Assembly (NCBI GenBank): GCA_030834825.1 | Contig: JAUQXC010000259.1 | Span: forward strand, 1 to 42,418 | Reading direction: 5' to 3' | Length of the DNA stretch: 42,418 nucleotides | DNA from: Thermoflexales bacterium | GTDB taxonomy: Bacteria; Chloroflexota; Anaerolineae; Fen-1058 | Shown: positions 9,492 through 18,760 of the stretch, piece by piece | Layout of the letters: every line of letters starts with the position of its first letter | Numbering within the stretch: the first letter of the stretch is position 1 | The notes under the pieces: generated by a model | Database searches by the model: none | What the model was told of the DNA's origin: nothing | Seen by the model: only the letters and a program-made list of their open reading frames with translations | Program-made: the position numbers and the translations under genes

Positions 9492-10574
9492 TTACTCACT
9501 CACTTCTCGACAAGCGCGATACAAATCTTTCCAACCATTGCGCTCTTTCACGACCGTCTCTAAATATTCCAGCCAGACCACGCGGTCCTGTACCGGATCT
9601 TTGACCACTGCGCCAACCAACCCTGCCGCAACATCGTTGGCGCGCATGCGACCGTCGCCAAAATGCGCGGCCAGCGACAAGCCATTAGTCACCACCGAGA
9701 TCGCTTCGGCGGTGCTCATGGTGCCGGTAGGCTGCTTGAGTTTGGTTTTGCCGTCGCTGGTCTTGCCATCGCGCAGTTCGCGGAACACTGTCACGATGCG
9801 ACGAATCTCTTCCAGCGCCGGTGCTTCAGCGGGCAGTTCCAGTGCGCGCCCCAGACTCTCCACGCGGCGCTGCACGATGTCAACCTCTTCGTCGATCGAA
9901 CTGGGCGTAGGCAGCACCACGGTATTAAGGCGGCGCTTCAATGCGCTCGAGAGTTCGTTCACACCCCGATCACGATTGTTCGCCGTGGCGATCACATTGA
10001 AGCCTTTCGTCGCCTGCACCTCTGAGTTGAGCTCGGGGATGGGCAGCGTCTTCTCCGACAGGATCGTGATCAGCGAATCCTGCACGTCCGACGGGATGCG
10101 CGTCAATTCTTCCACGCGCGCCAGTTGGCCGTGCTGCATCGCGCGCATGATGGGGCTGGGCACCAGCGCTTGCTGTGAAGGACCATCGGCCAGCAAACGA
10201 GCATAGTTCCACCCGTAGCGGATCGCTTCTTCACCCGTGCCCGCTGTGCCCTGCACCAACAACGTCGAGTCGCCTGCGATTGCCGCCGAGAGATGCTCGG
10301 ACACCCACGACTTGGCCGTGCCCGGCACGCCGATCAGCAGCAGCGCGCGATCGGTCGCCAGTGTCGCGATCGCAATTTCGATCAAGCGCGTACTGCCGAT
10401 GTACTTGGGCGACACCACAAACTTATTGGGCAGCGTGCCACCCAGCAGATATAGCGCCACCGCCCACGGCGACAGTTTCCAACTGGGCGGACGTGTCCGC
10501 GTATCGGCCTGGCTGAGTTCGTGCAGTTCCTCGGCGAATTGTTGCTCGGCGTGTTGGCGCAAAATATCAGTCAT
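9492..10574 (-). CDS. MoxR-type AAA ATPase
   Basis: This is a 360-aa cytoplasmic ATPase. ATG at 10574 has a strong AAGGAGAT ribosome site and overlaps the end of the DUF5691 gene by eight bases. Walker A is GVPGTAKS (82-89). The Walker B region reads LARVEELTR (151-159), followed by the helix [18 protein letters not shown] that is typical of MoxR and chelatase ATPases. Sensor 1 is VIATANNRD (194-202) and the arginine-finger region is SALKRRLN (210-217). The usual hydrophobic Asp-Glu of Walker B is replaced here by Val-Glu-Glu, so the glutamates must do this job. MoxR proteins form hexamers that act as chaperones or metal-insertion motors with a VWA partner, here the gene at 5947. Confidence 0.9.
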   Translation of the reverse strand: MTDILRQHAEQQFAEELHELSQADTRTRPPSWKLSPWAVALYLLGGTLPNKFVVSPKYIGSTRLIEIAIATLATDRALLLIGVPGTAKSWVSEHLSAAIAGDSTLLVQGTAGTGEEAIRYGWNYARLLADGPSQQALVPSPIMRAMQHGQLARVEELTRIPSDVQDSLITILSEKTLPIPELNSEVQATKGFNVIATANNRDRGVNELSSALKRRLNTVVLPTPSSIDEEVDIVQRRVESLGRALELPAEAPALEEIRRIVTVFRELRDGKTSDGKTKLKQPTGTMSTAEAISVVTNGLSLAAHFGDGRMRANDVAAGLVGAVVKDPVQDRVVWLEYLETVVKERNGWKDLYRACREVSE

Positions 10575-12087
10575 GGGTGATCTCCTTCAATATATCGTGA
10601 CGGAATTGTAAGAGCCGCAGGAATTTCTCCAACGCGGGCAGGGCCTTGGCGGTTTCGAGTGTGATCGGCGTCAAGCGCGTCGCAGCCTCACTCGCCAGAT
10701 CAGGATCGCAGCGGCAGGCGAGTTCTTCCAAAAACGACGACCATGTCCACGGCGAAACAAAAGCGTTCTGGGCCAGATGCTGTTGCAGCAGATCGAGCAC
10801 TGCCCGGCTGAGTTCGCGGCTCCACGGATGTGTGCACGCGCTCAACAACCAGCGCGCCGGTTGATCGGGATTGAGCGACGGATGCAGGCGCAGCACGTTG
10901 AGCGCGAAAGCCTCGCGCCGTTCGATCGGCAAGGCAGCCATCATTTGCGCCCGATCGATCTCCACCGCCGCGCGCAGATCGTCGCGCAAGATCGCTTCGA
11001 TCCAGTCGGCGTCGCGGCTGCGTTCGGCGGCCAGCGCCCAGCCGATTAGCAGATCGGTACGCCACTCGCTGCGGCTAGCGGCACCGATCAATGCTGTAGG
11101 CGTCACATTCCATTGTTGCGTCCACATGCCCGGCGATACTGCCCCGATGATTTGCCTGAGCCACCATGCTTTTTCACCGACGCCCTGTGGCGGTTTGAGT
11201 TCGACACCGTCGCGCTGCAGGGTTTTATCACACTCAGCAGGTAAGGTCACTTCGATCTGCACTTTGAGTAGTTGCTTTTTGTAGTTCAACAGCGGACGGG
11301 CGCGTTCGATCATGCGCTGGCAGAGTTGCGACTGCGGCAAGCGCGCGAGCAGATCGGCGGCGGCGTGGCGCACTTCCTTGCGGCGATCGTCGAGCGCTTG
11401 TTCGAGGAAGGATTCGTCGGCCAGGCCCAAACCGATCGCGAGTGCGGGCAAAAACGCCGCGCGATCGCCGCCCGCTTCGTTAGCCCAGGTAACGGCTAAC
11501 ATCTCGCGCGCGCGATCGGAATCGTGCCGCCGTAGTTGACGCAAGAGCGTCAGGCGCGCGCCGCGCATTCCAGTCTCCCAGAGTGCTTCATCCAATCCGC
11601 CGAGGGCGTATTCCCAATCGGGATTGAGCGAGGCCAGCCAACGGCCTCGTTGGCCCAACACCGCGCAGATCGCCTCGTGCAACTCGCGGCGCGCCTGGCC
11701 AAAATCCAGCAGGTCAGGCAATGTCTCATCGGGCACACGATGCTGCGCAACCGCGACTGCCCGCAGCCATTCTGGCAGCACTGACGTGTATTCTCCCGCC
11801 AGCATTTGCGACAGATGCCGACCGGCACGCGTGGAACAACGCGACATCTCGTCAAGCGGACAAACATCCGGCAGGGGCAGGGAATCGATCGGAGGTTGTA
11901 AGCCGCAGCGTTGATACAGGTTCGTGATGGCCGCTGCATTCAATAAAGCCTGTTCGCGATTGTTCACATCGAGCTGCGCCAGCGCAGTCTGCAACGCGCC
12001 CAACTGAGGCGCGAAGACCGGCGGCTGCCGCTCGGTGCCGAGCAACGCCGTTGCGACTAGATCCTGCCAGAGAGTCGTGTCACTCAT
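10567..12087 (-). CDS. DUF5691 family protein with HEAT-like repeats
   Basis: This is a 506-aa protein. Its ATG at 12087 shares one base with the stop of the SWIM gene (TGATG), so translation is coupled. The opening [20 protein letters not shown] fits the family I recall as DUF5691, which occurs almost only in this operon type. The middle shows HEAT-like helical repeats, for example [19 protein letters not shown] around residues 225-250, with the hydrophobic spacing of an alpha-solenoid. No catalytic motif, signal peptide or membrane segment is visible. A scaffold or client-binding role for the ATPase/VWA pair is an inference from position and solenoid character. Confidence 0.82.
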   Translation of the reverse strand: MSDTTLWQDLVATALLGTERQPPVFAPQLGALQTALAQLDVNNREQALLNAAAITNLYQRCGLQPPIDSLPLPDVCPLDEMSRCSTRAGRHLSQMLAGEYTSVLPEWLRAVAVAQHRVPDETLPDLLDFGQARRELHEAICAVLGQRGRWLASLNPDWEYALGGLDEALWETGMRGARLTLLRQLRRHDSDRAREMLAVTWANEAGGDRAAFLPALAIGLGLADESFLEQALDDRRKEVRHAAADLLARLPQSQLCQRMIERARPLLNYKKQLLKVQIEVTLPAECDKTLQRDGVELKPPQGVGEKAWWLRQIIGAVSPGMWTQQWNVTPTALIGAASRSEWRTDLLIGWALAAERSRDADWIEAILRDDLRAAVEIDRAQMMAALPIERREAFALNVLRLHPSLNPDQPARWLLSACTHPWSRELSRAVLDLLQQHLAQNAFVSPWTWSSFLEELACRCDPDLASEAATRLTPITLETAKALPALEKFLRLLQFRHDILKEITHD

Positions 12088-13415
12088 CAGTCACTCAAGC
12101 GCACAAAATGATCTGCGGCCCAGACGCTTAATGGCAGCAGATCATCGCCGTTCCATTCGCCAAAGATGGTGATCGGTCGTCCACCGCTCAGCGCCAAGAG
12201 ATGCCAGCCTTTGCTGAACGACGCCGTCAGCGGCAAAACGCGATCCTCGCGATCGCGCAGGAACCAGCGTTGATCGCGCTGCACCGGCACGACATCGACC
12301 AACGACAACGGGAATTGTTCCAGCCACGGTTGTTGGGTCAACGCAGCGGCGTAGGCGGCATACGCCTCTTTCAGGGAAGTGCAACCGGGGATGACGTTGA
12401 TCGCTTGAGCGTTCCCCGATCGATCTTTGAGCAGCGCCCGCAGTGGATACGCGCCAGGGAAATAGACAAGTGTTGCTTCAACCGATGTCGACGGCAGCAG
12501 GCTGATGTCCGAAAAAGGCTGTGTGCCATAGGCGAAGTTCAAGATCAATGCGGGACGCTGCGTGCGCGTACCCCACAACCAGATGCGCTGTGTGCGCAGG
12601 CGATCTTCCTCGGTGGTGCGTTGGCCCAAGACAAGCCAGCGATCGCTCACGCCGGCCTGTGCTAACACTTCGTCTTGATTCTGCGTCCAGCCAATTTGTG
12701 TCCGAACGTCGAGCTGGACATCGTCCGGGAGTGTGTCCAGCTGGCGATAACCTTCAATCAACAAATGCAGACGGCTGAGGCGATCGAGGAGACGTTCCTG
12801 CCAACCCGGACCATTGGCTGGAATCGTCGCCAACTCATGCACCCGGCGGGCGAGACCGGGGGCCTGGGCATCCACCAAGCGGGCGGCCGGCGTGCCCCAG
12901 AAGCTGTTCGACTGCGTCTGCGCCTTTGCCAGTCCACCGCGAATCAGATCGCGGAGCCAGACATCCAACTCGTCGATCCCGGCATCGATCTTCGCTTCGC
13001 GTTTAGCGGCACGTTTGCTCTGGGCCTCAGTATCGACGGGTTTGGGCAGGCGCTCTTTTTTCTCGGCCTGCTTCTGTGCGCGTTCATCACGAGTGTGTAG
13101 CCAGTCGGTGACCCAGGCGGGCGGCATGCTCGACTTGATCGTGGCAGGTTGATCGGCTAGTAAGAGGAATAGACCCAACGCATGCTTGCAGGGGAACTTG
13201 CGGCTGGGGCATGAGCACTTGAAAGCAGGCTCGCTCAGATCGATCTGGGCTTGATAGGGTTTAGCGCCGCTGCCGCGGCATTCACCCCAAACCGATCGAT
13301 TATCACGGCCTAACGACAACCACTTGTGTGGTGTCGCCAGCGTTTTGCCCGCTTGCGCAGAACTCGCATCAGATGCGAGAGCCAGAATTTGTTCGTAGGT
13401 ATAGGTCACATTCAT
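12087..13415 (-). CDS. SWIM zinc-finger family protein
   Basis: This is a 442-aa protein and the first gene of the five-gene operon, 26 bases after the -10 box at 13441. The SWIM motif C-x-C-x6-C-x-H is complete: C67, C69, C76 and H78 within [24 protein letters not shown] fingers bind zinc and are used for nucleic-acid or protein contacts. A basic linker with [14 protein letters not shown] and [14 protein letters not shown] follows at about 112-145, then a long region without known motifs. It probably supplies the recognition part of the system. What it recognises (nucleic acid, or a client of the ATPase) cannot be told from sequence. No strong ribosome site precedes the ATG, but the leader would be only about 20 bases. 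Confidence 0.87.
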   Translation of the reverse strand: MNVTYTYEQILALASDASSAQAGKTLATPHKWLSLGRDNRSVWGECRGSGAKPYQAQIDLSEPAFKCSCPSRKFPCKHALGLFLLLADQPATIKSSMPPAWVTDWLHTRDERAQKQAEKKERLPKPVDTEAQSKRAAKREAKIDAGIDELDVWLRDLIRGGLAKAQTQSNSFWGTPAARLVDAQAPGLARRVHELATIPANGPGWQERLLDRLSRLHLLIEGYRQLDTLPDDVQLDVRTQIGWTQNQDEVLAQAGVSDRWLVLGQRTTEEDRLRTQRIWLWGTRTQRPALILNFAYGTQPFSDISLLPSTSVEATLVYFPGAYPLRALLKDRSGNAQAINVIPGCTSLKEAYAAYAAALTQQPWLEQFPLSLVDVVPVQRDQRWFLRDREDRVLPLTASFSKGWHLLALSGGRPITIFGEWNGDDLLPLSVWAADHFVRLSD

Positions 13416-13440
13416 GAGGGGACACTCTACAGGATGCCAT

Positions 13441-13469
13441 ATTATCGGACTTCCCTCACGCGCTGTCGA
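13441..13469 (-). promoter_or_regulatory. Promoter of the SWIM/DUF5691/MoxR/DUF5682/VWA operon
   Basis: Read on the minus strand, TCGACA (13469-13464) and GATAAT (13446-13441) are separated by 17 bases, each with one mismatch to the sigma-70 consensus. The start would be near 13434, about 20 bases before ATG 13415. No other promoter was noticed inside the operon, where genes overlap or nearly touch. Confidence 0.7.
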
Positions 13470-13513
13470 GGGCAGTATATCACGGGTCAGCGGAGTAGAC
13501 CAGATGTTCTGCC

Positions 13514-13772
13514 TTCGAAATTCAGCGCGGTCGGGAGGGCCAGGCTAGATTCAGCGAGTCGCATCCCCATCAATGTGGCCATGGGAACTCGCCGCATGTT
13601 ACGGAGATTTGTTGGTGTCAATCGACAACAGTGACTGCCGAAGTTAGGCTTGCTGTTTCCGCCCGATCACCAACCGGGCCGTGACGATGATGGGTGTTAC
13701 ATGGTGATTACCTGATCACGGCGATGTTGCTGCAACTGACAGCCGTTGCTCTCCAATTCGACATTTGGCGTG
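13514..13772 (+). repeat. Dispersed intergenic repeat, copy A
   Basis: This copy shares two blocks with the copies at 30332 and 33387. The first, from CGAAATTCAGCGCG (13516) through a GTTACGGAGATTT-like stretch, matches copy B. The second, containing GCCCGATCACCAACCGGGCC and CGTGAC (about 13661-13686), matches B and C, and similarity with C continues to TTGCTCTCCAATTCGACATT (near 13764). The core can fold as CCCG-loop-CGGG. It has no long intact reading frame and appears to be a decayed repeat between the divergent operon and the histidine kinase gene. Confidence 0.7.
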
Positions 13773-13871
13773 AACGACCTTTTCAGCATTTTCAACTGCA
13801 AGTTTAGCACGTCCATCCTCACCGCAAGGGCGTTCTGTGGTAGGATTTCCGTAGTGCAGACTGGCAAACAC

Positions 13872-16604
13872 ATGGATCGATCGACCCTGTTCCGTTGGGT
13901 TTTCTGGCGGCGCGACTTAGGGCTGCAACTGCTGGCTCTATATTTGTTGTTCGTGTTGCCTGTGGTCGCGGCGGCCTTGATCTTCGATCGCGCTGCCGGC
14001 GCACAGCTGGAACGCGATGTGCAGGCCGCCGATCTGGCGCTGGGTCAATCAGTGGCGCTGGAGACTGACGCCTTCTTGCAGCAGGCTATGGACGCGGTCG
14101 AATCATTCGCGCAGCTGCCCGAAGTTCGGTCCGGCGATCCTGCGCAGTTCGCCGACTTATTTGCGGCGGCGACTGCCGCGCGCAGCGACATTAACCTCTT
14201 TTACTTCCTCGATGCGCAGGGCGTGATGCTCTATCACTATCCCACCGGGCCGGGCAGTACGGTGGGACAAGATTTCTCCTTTCGCCAATATTTCATCGAC
14301 GCGCGTGCAGCCGAGGGTCCGGTGATCTCCATCGGGCGAGTGTCGCCGACCACGGGTGAGCCGGTGGCGACGGTGGCACAGCGTGTGTTGAATGCGCGCG
14401 GCGAATTCAGCGGCGTCGTCGCGACGAATCTGGCGCTGGCCCGCTTGAGTGATACCTTGCAGGCGATCAGCGCGCAGGAATCGGCCGATCGTCTCGAGCT
14501 CAAACTCAGCATCATCGACGCCGTCGGCCAGATCGTGGCTCAGCCCCATCGAACCCGGCTGCTCGGCGATGCTTACGCGCAAATTCCCGAGATGCGATCG
14601 TGGCGCAGCGATCTGCCGGTCAGCCGCGTCGTGACCGATCCCGATCGGCGCGAGTGGTTGTTGTCGCTGGTGTCCATCCCCAGCGCCAACTGGATCGTCG
14701 CCGTCCAACGTCCGACCGAGGTCGCCTTCGCTTCGCCGCGCGCCTTTCACACCGGCCTGTTGATCGCCATGAGCATCTTCGTGATCGGCGGCCTGTTTTT
14801 CTGGATGATGTTGTCGCGCCGGGTGATCGAGCCGTTGGAGCGCCTGGCGTCGTTCAGCCGATCGATCGGGCGGCGCGACGACCGCTCACTGCACACCCAG
14901 CGTGCGCCTGATCTGGCCAACGTGATCACGCGCCCCGATCAAATGGGCCACCTCACGCGCGAGCTCAAACGCATGGAAGAATCGATCGAGCAGCGGTTTG
15001 CCGAGCTCGCCACGCTGTTGGAGACCAGCAGCGCCACCTCGTCCAGCTTGGACGCCGATCAGGTGATCAGCATCATCCTGGAGCAAGTGCAGCGCTTGAT
15101 GAAGGTGGACACCTGCGCGCTGGTGGCGCTGGATCGGCGTGAGAATGTGCTGCGCATCCGCGCCAGCCGCGGGTTGAGCGCCGACTACGCGCGTGAGCTG
15201 CGCATCGATCCGCACGAACCGCGCTCGCCGTCCATGCGCGCCATCACCACGGGCCATCCGGTGCAGGTGCCCGACACCGACACCGACATTGCCTTTGAGC
15301 CGTTTCGCGCGCGCGCGCAGCGAGAAGGTTATCGTTCACTGCTGGCGGTGCCGCTCAACGCGCCGCACATCGGGCCGGCAGCGCTGCTGGTCTATCGGCG
15401 CGAGCCGCACGTATGGGGCCACGACGAGATCGAATTGATCGGCAGCTTCGCCAATCACGCGGCGATGGCGCTGGAAAACGCCGCGTTGTATCGGTTGACC
15501 GACGAGCAGTTGCAAGAGCAACAGCGCGTCCTGGAATCGGTGATTCAGAGCCTGGACAATGGCTTGATCCTGCACGATTCAACGGGTCGCGTCTTGTTCG
15601 CGAACCGGCGGTTGGCCGAATCCATTCAGTCGACGCCCGCCGAGCTCGAAGGCCAAGCCAGTGCGTGGGTCTTGCAGCGGATGCGCCCGGCAGCGGTTAA
15701 GCCAGACGAATTTGAGCAGCTGCATGCGGCGGCCATTGCCGGTTCCGGTTCACGCACCTTTGAGTTTCAGATCTGGCAGAGCGGCCAGAAGCGCGACATG
15801 CGCGGGCGCATCTTCGACGTGAGCGACGACGACGGGCGGCTCATCGGCAAGGGGGAACTGTATCAGGACATCACACGCTATCGCGAACTGGACCGCATGA
15901 AATCGTCGCTGATCAGCACCGTCTCGCACGAGCTCCGCACGCCGCTGGGTGCCATCAAAGGTTATGCCACGACTCTGCTGCAGGACGATGTCGAATGGGA
16001 CAACCTATCGGTGCGCCAGTTCGCGCAGGTCATCAGCGATGAGTCTGATCGGCTGGCGCTCCTGGTGAACGATCTGCTTGACATGAGCCGCATCGAAGCC
16101 GGCACGCTGCATTTGCACAAGACCGAAGCGTCCCTGGCCGACGTCGTCGCACGTGCGGTTGACGAAGTGAACGATGCCGGCGCGCATCCGCTGACGATCG
16201 ACGTGCCCGCGCAGCTGCCCCAGCTGGACATCGATCCGCGCCGCGTGCAGGCGGTGGTGCGCAATCTGCTGGAAAATGCGGTCCAATATTCGCCGGCAGG
16301 ATCGCCGATCGAGATTCAAGCGGAAGCCCGCAACGGATCGATCCTGCTGCGCGTGCGCGATCACGGATCGGGCATTGCGCCGGAACATCGTGATCGCATC
16401 TTCGAGCGTTTTTATCGCGCCGACGAGGGTTACACGCAGACCGGCGGCGGCGCGGGCTTGGGCCTGGCCATCTGCAGAGGCTTCGTCGAAGCACACGGCG
16501 GCTCGATCTGGTTGGAGGACACAGACGGCGGCGCGTCGTTCGCTTTTACGCTGCCGCTGGGTCTGCCAGAAGCTAGGCCGCTCATCATAGAAGAAGAGTC
16601 GTGA
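13872..16604 (+). CDS. Membrane sensor histidine kinase (Cache-HAMP-GAF-PAS-HisKA-HATPase)
   Basis: The chosen ATG 13872 gives 910 aa. A GTG at 13854 behind AGGA is the main alternative, and the frame further upstream runs into repeat A. Order: TM1 (about 17-37); extracytoplasmic Cache/PDC-like sensor (about 40-285, with DFSFRQYFIDA and GEFSGVVATNLAL); TM2 (about 293-314); HAMP (about 315-375); GAF (about 390-535); PAS (about 550-670); HisKA with phospho-accepting H686 in STVSHELRTPLGAIKGY; and the ATP-binding domain with N box NLLENA (798-803), DHGSGI (830-835) and GGGAGLGL (858-865). All catalytic boxes are intact. It overlaps its response regulator by four bases and lies directly before an amino-acid importer, so it may sense the imported ligand or a related one. 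That link is inferred. Confidence 0.93.
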   Translation: MDRSTLFRWVFWRRDLGLQLLALYLLFVLPVVAAALIFDRAAGAQLERDVQAADLALGQSVALETDAFLQQAMDAVESFAQLPEVRSGDPAQFADLFAAATAARSDINLFYFLDAQGVMLYHYPTGPGSTVGQDFSFRQYFIDARAAEGPVISIGRVSPTTGEPVATVAQRVLNARGEFSGVVATNLALARLSDTLQAISAQESADRLELKLSIIDAVGQIVAQPHRTRLLGDAYAQIPEMRSWRSDLPVSRVVTDPDRREWLLSLVSIPSANWIVAVQRPTEVAFASPRAFHTGLLIAMSIFVIGGLFFWMMLSRRVIEPLERLASFSRSIGRRDDRSLHTQRAPDLANVITRPDQMGHLTRELKRMEESIEQRFAELATLLETSSATSSSLDADQVISIILEQVQRLMKVDTCALVALDRRENVLRIRASRGLSADYARELRIDPHEPRSPSMRAITTGHPVQVPDTDTDIAFEPFRARAQREGYRSLLAVPLNAPHIGPAALLVYRREPHVWGHDEIELIGSFANHAAMALENAALYRLTDEQLQEQQRVLESVIQSLDNGLILHDSTGRVLFANRRLAESIQSTPAELEGQASAWVLQRMRPAAVKPDEFEQLHAAAIAGSGSRTFEFQIWQSGQKRDMRGRIFDVSDDDGRLIGKGELYQDITRYRELDRMKSSLISTVSHELRTPLGAIKGYATTLLQDDVEWDNLSVRQFAQVISDESDRLALLVNDLLDMSRIEAGTLHLHKTEASLADVVARAVDEVNDAGAHPLTIDVPAQLPQLDIDPRRVQAVVRNLLENAVQYSPAGSPIEIQAEARNGSILLRVRDHGSGIAPEHRDRIFERFYRADEGYTQTGGGAGLGLAICRGFVEAHGGSIWLEDTDGGASFAFTLPLGLPEARPLIIEEES

Positions 16605-17296
16605 GCATGCCCCAGACCACCATCCTCATCGTCGATGACGAAGCACCGTTGCGCGATTTTGTCCGTCGCAATCTGGAGAAACGCGGCTATCGCACGTTCA
16701 GTGCTGTTGACGGTCTGGAGGCGCTGGCGGCGTTCGAGCGCGAACCGATCGATCTGATCATCCTCGACGTGATGATGCCCAACCTCAACGGCTTTGAAGT
16801 GTGCCGCCGCATCCGGCAGACGTCGATCGTGCCCATCATCGTGTTGACGGCACTGGGCGAAGAGCAGGACAAGATCACCGCCTTCGATCTAGGCGCGGAT
16901 GATTACCTGACCAAACCCTTTGGGGTGGGCGAGCTGCTCGCGCGGCTCAAAGCCGTGCTGCGCCGATCGCACTGGGAAAGCGCGCCGCCGTCGAGTGAAA
17001 CCCTGCGGCACGGCAATCTCGAGATCGATGTTGAGCAGCGGCGCGTGCGGCGTGCTGGAAGCGACGTGCGCCTGACGCCGACTGAGTTCACGCTGCTGAC
17101 CGAGCTGGCAACCCACGCCGGCAAAGTGCTGACGCATCGCGCACTGCTGCAAAAAGTGTGGGGGCCGGAATATGGCGGCGAGAACGAATATTTGCGCGTG
17201 TACATCAATCGGCTGCGGCAAAAACTCGAAGCCGATCCTTCTCAGCCCAAACACCTGCTGACCGAACAGAGCGTAGGTTATCGTTTTCAACCGTGA
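16601..17296 (+). CDS. OmpR/PhoB-family response regulator
   Basis: This 231-aa protein starts at GTG 16601, overlapping the kinase stop (GTGA); ATG 16607 is an alternative. The receiver domain has the acidic pair D12/D13, phospho-acceptor D56 in IILDVMMPNLNG, T83 in VLTALG and K106 in DDYLTKPFG. The C-terminal winged helix (about 135-231) has LTPTEFTLLTELATHAGKVL, VWGPEYGGENEYLRVYI and the final SVGYRF, all typical of PhoB-like DNA-binding domains. It is almost certainly the partner of the kinase upstream. The binding-protein gene starts about 106 bases downstream and is a likely target, but no clear direct-repeat operator could be picked out by eye. Confidence 0.95.
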   Translation: MSMPQTTILIVDDEAPLRDFVRRNLEKRGYRTFSAVDGLEALAAFEREPIDLIILDVMMPNLNGFEVCRRIRQTSIVPIIVLTALGEEQDKITAFDLGADDYLTKPFGVGELLARLKAVLRRSHWESAPPSSETLRHGNLEIDVEQRRVRRAGSDVRLTPTEFTLLTELATHAGKVLTHRALLQKVWGPEYGGENEYLRVYINRLRQKLEADPSQPKHLLTEQSVGYRFQP

Positions 17297-17402
17297 TCCG
17301 GGTGTTTATATTTCTTTTACATCTAGCAAGTGTCTTTTATGCCTCTTTAACGCCCCGGCGGGTACACTGATCCTCATCCCACATCAGTCAGGAGGATCAG
17401 GC

Positions 17403-18668
17403 ATGTCTCGCCATTTGCTTCGCAGTGTTTCGATTGGCGTCATTCTCGCACTCTTGATCGTCGCCTGCCAGCCGGCAGCCGCGCCCAGCGGCAATCAGCC
17501 GAGTGGGCAGGCCAGCGACTGCAAGATCACCTTTGGCGCGGCGGTCTCGCTGACCGGCAAGACGGCCAAAGAGGGCGGCTACGTCAAAGACGGTTACGAG
17601 CTGTACAAGGACGAGATCAACAAAGCCGGAGGTTTCAAGGTCGGCGACAAGCAGTGCTTGATCGACATCAAGTACTACGACGATGCCAGCGATCCCGATA
17701 CCAGCGCGCAGTTGACCGAGAAATTGGTCACGGAAGACAAGGTCGATCTACTGCTGGGGCCTTACGGCACCAATCCCACGTTCTCGGCTTCGGCGGTCGC
17801 CGAGAAGTACGAGATCCCCATGATTGAAGGCGGCGGCGCGGGGGTGAAGATCTTCGATCGGGGTTACAAGTACATCTTCGGCACGCTGCCGGCCGCGCCC
17901 TTCTATCTGCGTAGCGTGATCGATGCCGTGCTGGCAAAGGACTCCTCGGTCAAGACCGTGGCGATCCTCGTCGAGAACGATGGCTTCTCGCAAGAAGTCG
18001 CCACCGGCGCTGAAGAGTATGCCAAAGAAAAAGGCCTGGAAGTTGTCTACAAGGAGCAGTATCCTTCCAATACACAAGACGTATCCTCGTTGATTACGGC
18101 CGTCAAGGCCAAGAACCCCGACATGATCCTGGGCGCGGGCCACGCGGCTGATGCGATCTTGATCATGAAGGGCCTGAAGGATCAGAAGGTCAACGCCAAA
18201 GCTTACGCCTTCTCGGTGGGGCCGACCTCGCCCGACTTTCGCAAGACGCTGGAGAAGGACGCGGACTTCGTGCTGGGCATTGGCCCGTGGACGGAAGCGA
18301 TGAAGTTCCAGGGCACCGACGTCTTTGGCACACCCCAGAAATTCGCCGATATGATGCGGGCCAAGTACGGCGAAGAGAATTACAAGACCGTGCCCTATCA
18401 GGCTGCCTCGGCTGCTGCCGCATTGCTGGCGTATCAGAAAGCGATCGAGGCGGCAGGCAGCACCGATCCAAAGGCTGTGCGCGAGCAGCTGGCCCAGCTC
18501 GATCTGCAAAGCTTCTACGGCACGATCAAGTTCTCACCCGAAGGCATCATCGTCAAACCGATGGGTGTGGTGCAGCTCAATCCCGATGGCAAGCTCTACA
18601 CCGTCTATCCCGCCGACGCTGCCAACGGTGAGTTCCTGTACCCGGCCAAGGCGTGGGATCAGCGCTAG
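17403..18668 (+). CDS. Branched-chain amino-acid type ABC transporter substrate-binding lipoprotein
   Basis: This is a 421-aa lipoprotein. ATG 17403 follows CAGGAGGATCAGGC, a strong ribosome site. The signal peptide ends in the lipobox LIVAC, so C22 would be acylated. A low-complexity Pro/Ala/Ser linker then leads to a Leu/Ile/Val-binding-like domain (Peripla_BP_6 type): ITFGAAVSLTGKTAKEGGY, LLLGPYGTNPTFSASAVAEK, PMIEGGGAG and GIGPWTEAMKF. It captures a small solute outside the membrane and delivers it to LivHM. The true ligand could be branched-chain amino acids, other amino acids, amides or aromatic acids, because this fold is promiscuous. It heads the transport operon and is followed by a strong hairpin. 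Confidence 0.93.
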   Translation: MSRHLLRSVSIGVILALLIVACQPAAAPSGNQPSGQASDCKITFGAAVSLTGKTAKEGGYVKDGYELYKDEINKAGGFKVGDKQCLIDIKYYDDASDPDTSAQLTEKLVTEDKVDLLLGPYGTNPTFSASAVAEKYEIPMIEGGGAGVKIFDRGYKYIFGTLPAAPFYLRSVIDAVLAKDSSVKTVAILVENDGFSQEVATGAEEYAKEKGLEVVYKEQYPSNTQDVSSLITAVKAKNPDMILGAGHAADAILIMKGLKDQKVNAKAYAFSVGPTSPDFRKTLEKDADFVLGIGPWTEAMKFQGTDVFGTPQKFADMMRAKYGEENYKTVPYQAASAAAALLAYQKAIEAAGSTDPKAVREQLAQLDLQSFYGTIKFSPEGIIVKPMGVVQLNPDGKLYTVYPADAANGEFLYPAKAWDQR

Positions 18669-18680
18669 CCTCACCCCTTT

Positions 18681-18743
18681 GTCCCCCTCTCCTGGCGGCC
18701 AGCCGTCCCGCCGCTATGCGGACACGGGACGGAGAGGGGGAAC
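18681..18743 (+). terminator. Strong stem-loop between binding-protein and permease genes
   Basis: GTCCCCCTCTCC (18681-18692) pairs with GGAGAGGGGGAAC (18731-18743). GTCCCG (18705-18710) pairs with CGGGAC (18725-18730). No T-run follows, so it is more likely an attenuator or a 3'-end stabiliser than a full terminator. Such hairpins commonly allow the binding protein to be made in excess over the permease. Confidence 0.65.
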
Positions 18744-18760
18744 CTGGCAGGAGGATAGTT

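Noticed and set aside
13746-13871. N-terminal extension of the histidine kinase
   Set aside because: It overlaps repeat copy A, adds residues with no kinase-like character and lacks a ribosome site; ATG 13872 (or GTG 13854) is directly before the first membrane span.
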